Positions 52,501-60,039 of a stretch of DNA of 60,039 nt are shown piece after piece. Below the pieces are notes generated by a model. The model had not been told where the DNA came from. It saw nothing but the letters and a program-made list of their open reading frames with translations, and did no database searches. The translations under genes and the position numbers were made by a program. Position 1 is the stretch's first letter. Each line of letters opens with the position of its first letter. The stretch spans positions 1 through 60,039 of the forward strand of contig NZ_AYGX02000017.1 in assembly GCF_000498955.2 (NCBI RefSeq). Reading direction: 5' to 3'. Origin of the DNA: Lactiplantibacillus fabifermentans DSM 21115 (lineage in GTDB: Bacteria > Bacillota > Bacilli > Lactobacillales > Lactobacillaceae).

Positions 52501-52946
52501 GTAGTCGTTGCTGAAGAACTATCGGTCGTTGGCTGGTCAGAGCTACTTGCTGTACTAGTCGTTGTCGCGGCTGTGGTACTCGTTGACCCGGCATCAGCAT
52601 TAGTTGTCTTAGTAGCGCTAGCACTTTCCGTTGTCGCCGCACTCGTGGCCGTTGCGCTGGAACTTTCAGTAGTCGTCGCGCTGTTGGTGGTGTCGTCGGC
52701 TGTCGATGCGGTACTGGTGTTTTCGGTGCTTGAGCTGCTGGTCCGCAAAGTCACGGTTTGACCGCTAGTGGCATTAGTAGCAGTCGTTTGACTCGTTTCG
52801 GCGGCACTGTCACTGTTCGCTGCAGTGGTGACGGTGTCGGCTTGAATATTTAATGAAGAAAACTGCCAACTGATAGCAGTGATGCCGGCAAATACCCAGA
52901 ACCGGCCCTTTTTATACATTTTATAGTGCATTTTAGAATTATTCAT
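46509..52946 (-). CDS. Giant LPQTxE-anchored surface protein with BspA-type LRRs and Ig-like repeats
   Basis: This 2145-residue extracellular protein has an N-terminus of the KxYKxGKxW signal type (YKMYKKGRFW), cleaved near NIQADT. A Ser/Thr/Ala-rich stretch (about 45-290) is probably glycosylated. BspA/DUF285 leucine-rich repeats follow (about 320-770), repeating units such as LTTLDLNSWDTGKVLDMSNM. Then come seven pairs of alternating Ig-like modules plus one extra (about 790-2010), an Asn/Asp/Gly-rich linker (about 2015-2070), LPQTDE near 2108, a hydrophobic helix and a basic tail. LPQTxE is the L. plantarum-type sortase motif. ATG 52946 has a better-spaced GGGGGG site than ATG 52952. Likely an adhesin; the ligand is unknown. 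Confidence 0.92.
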   Translation of the reverse strand: MNNSKMHYKMYKKGRFWVFAGITAISWQFSSLNIQADTVTTAANSDSAAETSQTTATNATSGQTVTLRTSSSSTENTSTASTADDTTNSATTTESSSATATSAATTESASATKTTNADAGSTSTTAATTTSTASSSDQPTTDSSSATTTSSNSQTNVTATTSASAVTDDTTANHQTADAAVTTTANQNTTSATTTDETGTNTDTLTATTDSQTPAATTPVTTTENATLSDTTQAATVATDLDATVTTTAPTIAATAVTATPTATPVLTPRLARASLLRAATTDPWYVDTTGTELHFSAGTTLTSAATNGVTTQPWSTYANTITTIVFDGAVTAGSSLNYLFANLPKLTSITNANLFDTSAATTMLHMFENDTNLTSLDLNTWQTRNVKNMNNMFANDTSLTTLNIDQWNTSAVTDMSYMFNNASSLTALDLNTWDTGNVTNMAAIFSGASSLTQLAIDGWNTSNVNSMQRMFYDTNALTTLDLNSWDTGKVLDMSNMFSMSLTGKSKLKTLTIDAWNTASVTTMKGLFSLRDSLTSLDLNTWNTSKVTDMTNMFSADSALTSLNIADWDVSNVTSMERMFNKSGLLTLDIHEWTPIKVTSMVETFNGMPNLTVLSIGNWDTSSLTSMGGTFASMTALTSLDVSGWDTSNVTNMGGLFTSDSQLTTLNIGNWDTHNVTNMYNMFAKMTALTTLDLSGDNWDMTNVTNFQNMLLSSKLATGYQLTKLVLGKNVTLGSLAKLGLANYLSTAQLKTYTGNWINASQPTKVYSSDDLLAAYAQPTGTVETYIWQVIPTLNVNTTGATVKLGTTWDATTGFISGTDDYGKALSASDITNDSATAVNYQKPGVYTVTYTYTYQTTGDTTATLTATAPVTVYGILLNETEKRLATTAVWDPASNINTAVDNSGKTVASTDNAITITITNDRDNSVVTALNRPGNYTVTYTLNDYSTTAAITVFFDAAVDAQNSAVKLNGTWDLTQAIKAVKDENGNVITDYSRVSLNTPVDTSKLGPQNIVLTYTDAAGNVATSTAVQVYVYGVTLNETSKTLFTTNTWQPADNVKAAADNTGNSLTGNQVTITMTDANGNTVSALNRPGTYTVAYTVNDYTTTAQITVVSDAKVTGQASHVKLNGTWTLAQAIQALQDETGTTITDYSRVTVDHAVDTSTLGTQTITLTYTDAAGNVTTSDAVPVYVYGITLKEPTKSLYTTEAWQPSSNVQTAYDNAGQPVANEAVTITMTDAQGQPVTALNRPGTYTVNYTVNDYTTSAIVTVYTKAAVTGQDSSVKLNGTWDLAEAIKALVNEAGTTITDYTQVTSDHAVDTSKLGPQTITLTYTDAAGNSVTSLPVQVYVYGVTLNETTKQLTTTNNWSVAGNVNTAFDNTGTALTGNEVTIAMTDSRGQAVTALNQLGTYQITYTVNDYTATAVVTVVSNAAIKTQTATVKVGQTWDYRTGLVSATDENGADLDFSNITVDQAIATAQPGSYTVQYRYTDASGYTVTSTGTVIVYGVTLKETSKKVVTTSGWQAQSNVATAGDNTGQTLTPAQVTIADASGHPVTTLTTPGVYQVNYTVNDFTTTATITVYSDAKVTGQNTAVKLGDTWHYEANLASAQDENGQPLAANQVVVSNGTVDTATVGTYPITLAYTDAAGNTVYSQVVNVFVYGVTLNDTELTKTTTSPWQPSNNVHTAVDNNGQPVAPTDVDIVITNDHGQVVTDLTTPGRYQVSYTVNDYTTTATVNVISKATLVSQGTALKLGSTWQSATGITSATDENGDPLDFSQIRTTTNLDANTLGTYQVSYSYTDAAGNVTTSTAQVFVYGLTLKETTKHLSTTTAWDPSQNVATAVTPTGTTGTAADITMVITNADGQVVTSLGQVGTYDISYTIADYTAHAIVTVTSQAGLSTHDTTVTQGSTWTPDTGFISGTDENGDPLTADQLTVTGKVDTNTPGTYEVTYTYTDTAGNQTSQTTTVTVVANDNGNNSGDNGNTNNNENNSGNNGNTDNNENNSGDNGNTDNNGNSSDDNDDNGDDDNDGFIDDDDHYKVTSSDDEITPTPVDEQSAAPSTSHRKSNKLLTTTQPSKQKANAGTSPNVATAATLVKDATKTTATNQGAKQLPQTDEQTNRASVAGAILLALSSTLLGLGTAFKRRHD
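46913..47029 (-). repeat. Three tandem 39-bp repeats in the surface protein linker
   Basis: Three consecutive 39-bp units (46913-46951, 46952-46990, 46991-47029), differing at a few bases, encode a 13-residue Asn/Gly/Asp/Glu-rich repeat just before the cell-wall anchor. In-frame slippage or recombination would change the linker length without breaking the gene. Confidence 0.85.
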
Positions 52947-52952
52947 ATGCAT

Positions 52953-53160
52953 GTCCCCCCGACATGGTACTAATGACCGGATTAATGATTAACGATGGCC
53001 TTAGTTTCCCCGCTTAACTTATTTAATATTGCCATTTTATAGTATTTTGAGCGGGTATTAAAGCGATATTATTTATGAATAATTAAAAATATATCGTTAA
53101 AAAACTATAATATAAATTTATCTTATATATAATGTAGGTTTTTGACGACCGCTAAAACAA
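52953..53160. other. AT-rich upstream region of the surface protein gene
   Basis: About 200 bp, very AT-rich with several TATAAT/TATATA-like strings on both strands around 53085-53140. It probably contains the surface-protein promoter, but no single -35/-10 pair could be chosen. Confidence 0.4.
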
Positions 53161-53161
53161 G

Positions 53162-53201
53162 AAAAGGCGACCTAACAACGTTAATCGTTGCTAGGTCGCC
53201 T
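53162..53201 (-). terminator. Terminator of the ABC transporter operon
   Basis: AGGCGACCTAGCAACG and CGTTGTTAGGTCGCCT (minus strand) pair along 16 bp with one G-T, followed by TTTTC. It lies 10 nt after the ATP-binding protein gene. Confidence 0.9.
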
Positions 53202-53210
53202 AAAGTAGTA

Positions 53211-53978
53211 TTACTCAATCGTATCGAAAAAACTTAATAATTTTTCTTTAGTTAGCTGCTTTTTTTCGTCGCCGCGGACATCAAACTTGATTTTGCCTTG
53301 GTCAAGTACGATCAAACGATTCCCATATTTTAAGGCGTCGTCTAAATGGTGGGTGATCATGAGACAAGTTAAATTTTCTTGGGTGACACGTTCGTTCGTT
53401 TGATGCATCAGTTCGGCACTAGTTTTCGGGTCTAGGGCCGCCGTATGTTCATCTAATAATAAGAGGTCGGGGCGTTGTTCCGTGGCCATTAAGAAACTGA
53501 GGGCCTGACGTTGCCCACCAGATAAGTTTTCGGTAGCCGTGTTTAACCGAGTTTCCAAGCCATTTTGCATCGTCGTTGTGATTGCTTTGAAGTGGGGGAG
53601 TTGTTGTTTTAACCGGCGTAAGCGTAATGTCCGGCGTTTGCCACGATGCAGCGCTAACAGCAAGTTTTCCGCCACGGTCATCCGGGGAGCGGTGCCCATC
53701 TTCGGGTCTTGGAAGACTCGGGCGAGAAAGGCCGTCCGCTTTTCAACAGAAGTATGGGTAATGTCTTTGCCGTGCAAGGTGATGTGGCCTTCGTCAACGG
53801 GTAAGCCGCCGCCAATCGTATTGAATAGCGTCGACTTACCAGCCCCGTTAGAACCTAAGACCGTAATGAAGTCACCGTCATAAATATCTAAATTTAAATG
53901 TTGTAAGATCATGACTTCATTGGGCGTGCCCGTGTTAACCTTGGTGACAATATCTTTCAGTGATAATAGTGGGGTCAT
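53211..53978 (-). CDS. ABC transporter ATP-binding protein (TrpZ-like)
   Basis: This 255-residue ATPase has Walker A GSNGAGKSTLF (about 39-49), a Q-loop in ARVFQDPKMG, the signature NLSGGQRQALSFLM near 150, Walker B LLLLDEHTAALDP and the His switch in MITHHLDDA. It belongs with the ATPases encoded beside DUF534-type binding proteins. GGGAG precedes the ATG, which overlaps the permease stop by four bases. Last gene of the three-gene operon. Confidence 0.93.
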   Translation of the reverse strand: MTPLLSLKDIVTKVNTGTPNEVMILQHLNLDIYDGDFITVLGSNGAGKSTLFNTIGGGLPVDEGHITLHGKDITHTSVEKRTAFLARVFQDPKMGTAPRMTVAENLLLALHRGKRRTLRLRRLKQQLPHFKAITTTMQNGLETRLNTATENLSGGQRQALSFLMATEQRPDLLLLDEHTAALDPKTSAELMHQTNERVTQENLTCLMITHHLDDALKYGNRLIVLDQGKIKFDVRGDEKKQLTKEKLLSFFDTIE

Positions 53979-54910
53979 GGCTTTTCAACTCCCTTCTTCA
54001 AAGTATGGGTCAATTGTTGCATAAGATTGCCGAAGCGGGACGTCAATCGCGAAGCGCCTTTGTTGAGCTGCGGTAACATTAAGCATAGCGCTAAAATCAA
54101 GGCCGACAAGAGGTTCATATCGTTGGTGTTGAAACCGAGTTGTAAGACGAGTAAGCGAACGAATTGATAGATGATACTCCCTAACGTCACGGCGACGAGG
54201 CGTTGATTTAACGTCAATTCACCGAAAACGACTTCCCCAATAATAATGGAGGCTAAGGCGATAACGATAATCCCAATCCCCATGCTGACATCGGCGTAAC
54301 CGTTGTTTTGGGCAATGAGCGCGCCGCCCAGACCGATGATGCCGTTTGAAACCATTAAGCCCATGATGGTCATGTTGTCGGTGTTAATCCCAATCGAACG
54401 CGCCATCACGCGGTTGTCACCGGTGACGATAAACGCTTGGCCTAAATTCGTTTGTAAGAAAATAATTAATAGCCCAGTAATGATGGCAATAACGACGAAG
54501 CCGACGAAGACACTATCAAAATATTTTGGTAATGATTCGAGAAAGTGGCTCGAAAAAATCGTCGTCTTACCAAGTAATGAAATATTAGAGCTGCCACCCA
54601 TGACGCGCAAGTTAATCGAGGAGCAAGCGGTCATGACTAAGATCCCGGCTAATAAGAAGGGCACTTTACCTTTCGTATACAGCAGGGCGGTGACCAACCC
54701 GGCGATCGCGCCAGCGACAAACGCTAACCCGGAAGCTAAATACGGGTTCATCCCATTTGAAATGGCGGTGACGGCTACGGCCGCACCTAGTGGGAACGTG
54801 CCTTCAACGGTCATATCAGCAAAATCTAAAATTCTAAACGTTAAGAACAACGCCACCCCGAGGGAAGCCCAGAGCAAACCTTGCCCGACACTCGAAACAA
54901 TCATACTCAT
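53975..54910 (-). CDS. ABC transporter permease (TrpY-like)
   Basis: This 311-residue inner-membrane permease has about eight or nine helices and the LIVHAAP-type sequence pattern (DMTVEGTFPLGAAVAV near the N-terminus; MGIGIIVIALASIIIGE in the middle) typical of permeases paired with TrpX/DUF534 binding proteins. ATG 54910 or 54904 may be the start. It overlaps both neighbours by four bases (ATGA), so the three genes are translationally coupled. Confidence 0.92.
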   Translation of the reverse strand: MSMIVSSVGQGLLWASLGVALFLTFRILDFADMTVEGTFPLGAAVAVTAISNGMNPYLASGLAFVAGAIAGLVTALLYTKGKVPFLLAGILVMTACSSINLRVMGGSSNISLLGKTTIFSSHFLESLPKYFDSVFVGFVVIAIITGLLIIFLQTNLGQAFIVTGDNRVMARSIGINTDNMTIMGLMVSNGIIGLGGALIAQNNGYADVSMGIGIIVIALASIIIGEVVFGELTLNQRLVAVTLGSIIYQFVRLLVLQLGFNTNDMNLLSALILALCLMLPQLNKGASRLTSRFGNLMQQLTHTLKKGVEKP

Positions 54911-55911
54911 TTGTAAATAACTCCCTTCGTTTTCGCTTCTTTAATGACACTCTTCGGGAACGTAATCCCGAGTTTTTTCGCTTCCGATAAATTGATGGTC
55001 ATTTTACCTTTAGAAATCACTTTAATCGGGTAATTGGACGTTGATTTGCCCTTTAAGACTTTGGCGGCCATTTCACCGGTCAACTTACCTAATTGATATT
55101 GGTCCACGGATAAAGTGGCTAAACCACCAGCTTTAACCATGGTATCAACGGCTGGAATAACGGGCACTTTGGCTTTGTTAGTGACCGAAACTAAGGTCTT
55201 CATCGCACTAGCGACGCCGTTATCTTGTGGTGCGTAGACGGCATCAACTTCACTAGCCATCTTTTCGGCGACTGTTTGCATGTCGTTGGTATTAGCGATG
55301 GTGAACATCTTGTACTTCACGCCTTCTTGTTTACAAATCTTCGCAAATTTCTTGGCGTTATATTCACCACCATGATCAGAAGTCGTGTAGATGATCCCAA
55401 TCGTTTTCGCTTTAGGGACGAGTTTACGTAATAAGTCTAAATGTGACTTGAGTGGTGATTCCCCGGATGTCCCAGTCACGTTAGCCCCCGGATGGGCATC
55501 GCTTTTAATTAAGCCGCTCCCAGCGGGGTCAGTGATGCCGGCCAAAATAACGGGCGTCGTTTTACCAGCGGCAGAAACGAGTGATTGCGCCGCTGGAGTT
55601 GCAATCCCAATCGTTTCATCGGCGTCTTCGCTGATGAACTTTTGGCTCATCGACTTCAAATTACTTTGGTCACCTTGGGCGTTTTGATAGTCAATTTTGA
55701 CCGTTTTCCCTGGGACGTAACCATTTTCTTTGAGCCCAGCGATGATGCCGCGATGGATGGCATCCAAAGCGGGGTGGGTTTGTAACTGTAAGATGCCGAC
55801 AGTGGGAATCTTATTAGTACTTTTAGTGCTCGTCGTGCTCGAACCAGTTTTGAAAAAGGCAATGCCTAGAAAAACTACGAGCGCGGTAATGAATGCAATC
55901 ATCCGTTTCAA
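54907..55911 (-). CDS. ABC transporter substrate-binding protein (TrpX/DUF534 family)
   Basis: This 334-residue extracytoplasmic protein has a two-lobed periplasmic-binding fold of the TrpX-like family, proposed to bind tryptophan, tyrosine or related aromatic compounds. Visible: VGILQLQTHPALDAIHRGI, the hinge region PVILAGITDPAGSGLI, and IGIIYTTSDHGGEYNAK. The N-terminal hydrophobic segment has no lipobox Cys, so it is a membrane-tethered rather than a lipidated receptor. It starts at TTG 55911 with GAGGTG 8 nt upstream; ATG 55902 is less well spaced. It is preceded by a roughly 320-nt structured leader with an intrinsic terminator. Confidence 0.88.
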   Translation of the reverse strand: MKRMIAFITALVVFLGIAFFKTGSSTTSTKSTNKIPTVGILQLQTHPALDAIHRGIIAGLKENGYVPGKTVKIDYQNAQGDQSNLKSMSQKFISEDADETIGIATPAAQSLVSAAGKTTPVILAGITDPAGSGLIKSDAHPGANVTGTSGESPLKSHLDLLRKLVPKAKTIGIIYTTSDHGGEYNAKKFAKICKQEGVKYKMFTIANTNDMQTVAEKMASEVDAVYAPQDNGVASAMKTLVSVTNKAKVPVIPAVDTMVKAGGLATLSVDQYQLGKLTGEMAAKVLKGKSTSNYPIKVISKGKMTINLSEAKKLGITFPKSVIKEAKTKGVIYK

Positions 55912-55993
55912 TGTGTGGTCACCTCAACAATATTTTTTACGGGGCAAGCAAGCGGCCCGCCGTCACGCCCTAACACGTGGCGACCAAAAGCCA

Positions 55994-56032
55994 TAAAAAA
56001 AGGGCAAACCAGTAAGCTCTGGTTTGCCCTTT
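55994..56032 (-). terminator. Attenuator terminator in the ABC operon leader
   Basis: On the minus strand AAAGGGCAAACCAG pairs with CTGGTTTGCCCTTT, 14 bp perfect, with an eight-T tail. It lies downstream of the operon promoter and about 85 nt upstream of the first gene, so it must be a conditional attenuator rather than an end-of-operon terminator. Confidence 0.92.
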
Positions 56033-56231
56033 ACGGAACCGAAGCCTGCTGTGTTAAAACCCATGCAGACTTCTTTGAATGTCAAAGTTAGCCGGCACAG
56101 ATACAAACTGTTTGCCAGATTGTATCCGTGTGGCGGAATTACAATCTGAATCGCCGGCTTTGCCATGAACTATTCAAGTTTGATTGTAAAGACTTTGTCA
56201 TTCCTTGGTCCCTCGCTTTCGTTTATGTAAT
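56033..56231 (-). ncRNA. Structured leader RNA, candidate riboswitch or attenuator
   Basis: Read on the minus strand from the expected start near 56231. A closing helix GAATGACAAAGT/ACTTTGACATTC (56191-56203 with 56077-56089, one A-A mismatch) encloses a GCCGGC/GCCGGC pair (56153-56158 with 56091-56096) and a long stem CAGATTGTA/TACAATCTG extended by TTCCG/CGGA. Next comes a hairpin GAAGTCTGC/GCAGGCTTC (56041-56073), then the terminator. No T-box motif or known aptamer signature was recognised. A peptide-type leader was not evident. Confidence 0.65.
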
Positions 56232-56237
56232 GTGTTC

Positions 56238-56266
56238 AGTATAGGCAAACTCAAAAAACGTGTCAA
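56238..56266 (-). promoter_or_regulatory. Promoter of the ABC transporter operon
   Basis: On the minus strand TTGACA (56261-56266) and TATACT (56238-56243) are separated by exactly 17 bp, an excellent vegetative promoter. The distance to the first start codon implies a leader of about 320 nt. Confidence 0.88.
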
Positions 56267-56304
56267 GAGGAAATTTTGGTTCTAGTTAAATGTTGGTGGT
56301 TGCT

Positions 56305-56479
56305 GCAGCTGGCTCACCGTAATTCCATCGTCCTGGGACCGGTCCAAGCCTGAGGAGCGGTCTTGTACCTCGCTTTTGAGCCCAAGGTTCAGGTCTCAAA
56401 AGGCGTCCGTGGTGTAAACGGGCAAACAACGCCCGTTAACGCCACCTTCAGGACGATTCCATTACGGTCAGCCAACTGC
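56305..56479. repeat. Structured dispersed element, copy B (175 nt)
   Basis: Homologue of the element at 30951-31127. The closing arms (56305-56323 with 56461-56479) pair with two mismatches. ATCGTCCTG/CAGGACGAT replaces the different but equally paired inner stem of copy A; ACGGGC/GCCCGT replaces ATGGCC/GGCCGT. GACCGGTCCAAGCCTG, CTTTTGAG...TCTCAAAAG and GTCCGTGGTGTAAA are conserved. It lies between the ABC operon promoter and the met operon, not in a coding sequence. Confidence 0.85.
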
Positions 56480-56842
56480 TAAATTTAGTTTAATTGTCAA
56501 AACGATTAGTAAACGAAATACGACTGAGCGTTTGTTATTATGACGTGATGATTCGAGGAACAATTGACTTTAAGCAAGAATCCAGTCGAACGATAATCGT
56601 GTCAGCTCGGCTAAAAGTACGAACGCCACTTTCACGGCGACGATATGTTTTTGTCGTAGGCACTTTTCTAATTACATTGAAACTAACTAAATGGCATTGG
56701 AATGAGTAATTAATGGCAATCTGCCCGCACTAGCTTCAATTCGCGTTGATGGGCTATTAACCTTAATTAGTTAATTTTTTAGCGGGAAATCACGCAAAAA
56801 GGTGGTCGAATAGCTTAAGTAAATAAAGTTTATCGGCCAGCT
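56480..56842. other. Intergenic region without recognised features
   Basis: About 360 bp between structured element B and the met promoter. The only longer reading frame here (about 70 codons) lacks a ribosome site and typical composition, so no gene is called. No repeats or known motifs were seen. Confidence 0.6.
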
Positions 56843-56871
56843 GTTGACAATAAAAATTACAGGTGTTAAAT
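56843..56871 (+). promoter_or_regulatory. Promoter of the met operon
   Basis: TTGACA (56843-56848) and TAAATT (56866-56871) are separated by 17 bp. Transcription would begin about 25 nt before the T-box stem I. Confidence 0.85.
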
Positions 56872-56904
56872 TAGCATCACATTAAAAAAACGATTAAGAC
56901 GTTG

Positions 56905-57171
56905 AAGAGAAGAGTAGTCCCACGAGTAACTCCCCAGAGAGCTTCGAATTGGTGCGAGAAGCAGTTGTGAGTGTGATGAAGATGAGCTTGGAGTCATGAT
57001 TCGGGTCGTAAGGCTACGAATGCGGTGGCAACCGATATATTGCGGAGTATCCCCATTTGGCGGGGTACTTGTCGAGGCGATGACTGTGAGGTCATTGCGA
57101 ATCACGGTGGTAACGCGAAAGCTTTCGTCCGTTAGTTTCTAGTAAAGAGACTAATGGTCGAAAGCTTTTTT
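56905..57171 (+). promoter_or_regulatory. T-box leader of the met operon
   Basis: Stem I contains CCAGAGAGCTTCGAATTGG and GGTGCGAGAAGCAG, the usual T-box opening. The antiterminator motif ATCACGGTGGTAACGCG (57101-57117) is followed by a terminator AAAGCTTTCG/CGAAAGCTTT with T tail (57118-57171). ATG triplets at 56976-56978 and 56982-56984 are candidates for the Met specifier. The downstream genes make homocysteine, so tRNA(Met) is the expected effector; the specifier loop itself was not resolved with certainty. Confidence 0.9.
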
Positions 57172-57194
57172 GTCGTAAGAAAGGAAGATTGTCG

Positions 57195-59346
<2,152 letters not shown>

Positions 59347-59366
59347 AACCATTAGGGGGCTTAAAA

Positions 59367-60038
59367 ATGACGCAGACAATTGAAGTGGGCATGCTAGGAT
59401 TAGGAACCGTGGGCAGTGGGGTGGTGGCGCGTTTAACACGGGCCGCTACTAAAATTGAACAGACACAAGGATTACGGCTCCATTTAGCAACAGTTGCCGT
59501 GCATCATTTGCGAGCACCCCGAGCTGTCCAATTACCAGTCGGAACCCGTTTGACGGATGACTGGCAACAAGTCGTTACGGACCCGCGGATTCAACTCGTG
59601 ATTGAAGTGATGGGGACCATTGCCACGGCCAAAGCGGCGATTATCGCGGCGTTGACGCATGGTAAATCCGTTGTGACTGCCAATAAGGACTTGATGGCAA
59701 CCAACGGTGAGCAGTTGATTGCGTTAGCACAACGGCAAGGCTGTGACTTGTTTTATGAAGCTAGTGTGGCGGGCGGTATTCCAATTTTACGGACCCTAAC
59801 GGACAGTTACGCGACGGACCAAGTTCAGCGCGTGGCGGGGATTATTAATGGTACAGCCAATTATATTTTAACGGCGATGACGAGTCAGGGCCAGTCTTAT
59901 CAAACAGCGCTCACGGCGGCGCAACAAGCGGGGTATGCGGAAGCCGACCCGACTAACGATGTGACCGGCTTAGATACTGCTTATAAATTGGTAGATTGCA
60001 AATTTAATCCGAATTTTTGGACAAATTGTTCAGCATAA
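59367..60038 (+). pseudogene. hom: Homoserine dehydrogenase, truncated at a sequence junction
   Basis: Residues 1-209 are a normal homoserine dehydrogenase N-terminal half: nucleotide motif GMLGLGTVGSGVV, IEVMGT, VTANKDLMA, FYEASVAGGIPILRTL, INGTANYILTAMT and EADPTNDVTGLDTAYKLV. From about 59994 the sequence stops resembling hom (expected ILSRLAFG-type continuation) and becomes the exact reverse complement of the first bases of the window. The C-terminal half of about 215 residues is therefore absent. Ribosome site AGGGGG precedes ATG 59367. Whether the gene is broken in the cell or only in the assembly is unresolved. Third gene of the T-box met operon. Confidence 0.85.
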
Positions 60039-60039
60039 C
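59987..60039. repeat. Right copy of the 53-bp terminal inverted repeat
   Basis: Exact reverse complement of 4-56. It starts with ATTGGTA, shared by the hom sequence and the holin-like sequence, so the junction has about 7 bp of microhomology. After that, the bases read antisense through the holin-like ORF. Confidence 0.95.

Noticed and set aside
51934-52761. Plus-strand ORFs rich in Val/Ala opposite the Ser/Thr-rich region
   Set aside because: They are antisense shadows of the threonine/serine/alanine codons of the surface protein; no ribosome site or plausible domain.
55963-56166. Leader peptide gene in the ABC operon leader
   Set aside because: The frame runs through the terminator hairpin and closing helix, lacks a ribosome site and shows no run of a regulatory amino acid such as Trp.
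56033-56231. T-box leader before the ABC transporter
   Set aside because: Unlike the his and met leaders, no GGTGG-type antiterminator motif was found, so it was kept as an unclassified structured leader.
56494-56709. 71-codon ORF between structured element B and the met promoter
   Set aside because: No ribosome binding site, no recognisable domain, and AT-rich intergenic composition.

Overview
The window looks like a chromosomal contig from a Lactobacillaceae member, most likely the Lactiplantibacillus (L. plantarum) group. The grounds are moderate GC, strong AGGAGG-type ribosome binding sites, two sortase-anchored proteins (LPATGE and the LPQTxE form typical of L. plantarum relatives), T-box leaders, CcpA-type cre sites, and familiar gene orders (hisZGDBHAFIEC; metA-sulfhydrylase-hom).

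Layout from left to right. 1-360: tail of a probable prophage lysis cassette and a terminator. 478-2884: MerR regulator, then a DJ-1/PfpI protein and an Old Yellow Enzyme behind a MerR-type promoter with a 19-bp spacer. 3227-6262: SpaA/CnaB-type LPXTG adhesin. 6493-11210: MMPL exporter, TMEM175-like channel, small ORF, and a choloylglycine-hydrolase-family enzyme. 11599-12660: asd. 13210-25427: a hexuronate/gluconate locus (mannonate oxidoreductase, 2-hydroxyacid dehydrogenase, FGGY gluconokinase, short 6-phosphogluconate dehydrogenase, a condensation-fold protein, GPH symporter, UxaE epimerase, UxaC isomerase, LacI regulator) with three copies of a TGTTCACGTGAACA-type operator and cre sites. 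25519-28299: small membrane peptide, DUF1801, CorA and VanZ-RDD proteins. 28546-30937: PNAG-type exopolysaccharide operon. 31413-41135: PHP histidinol phosphatase, an IS30-family element, and a T-box-controlled histidine operon. 41218-46283: ParA-like ATPase, acetyltransferase, TerC, 3-hydroxyisobutyrate-dehydrogenase-like protein and NADH oxidase. 46509-52946: a 2145-residue LRR/Ig-like surface protein. 53211-56266: TrpXYZ-like ABC transporter with a long structured attenuator leader. 56843-60039: Met-type T-box operon ending in a truncated hom.

The most interesting signals are these. (1) The hexuronate operon has no mannonate dehydratase, KDG kinase or KDG aldolase. It carries instead a D-2-hydroxyacid dehydrogenase, gluconokinase and 6PGDH, which suggests a KDG-independent route through gluconate to ribulose-5-phosphate. 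(2) Its three operators resemble the lac arrangement. (3) Two copies of a ~176-nt multibranched structured element lie 25 kb apart and show covariation in several helices. (4) The ABC transporter leader looks like an unrecognised riboswitch or attenuator. (5) The contig ends share a 53-bp inverted repeat whose right copy breaks hom, probably a chimeric junction.

All calls come from reading the sequence and from family knowledge; no database search was run.
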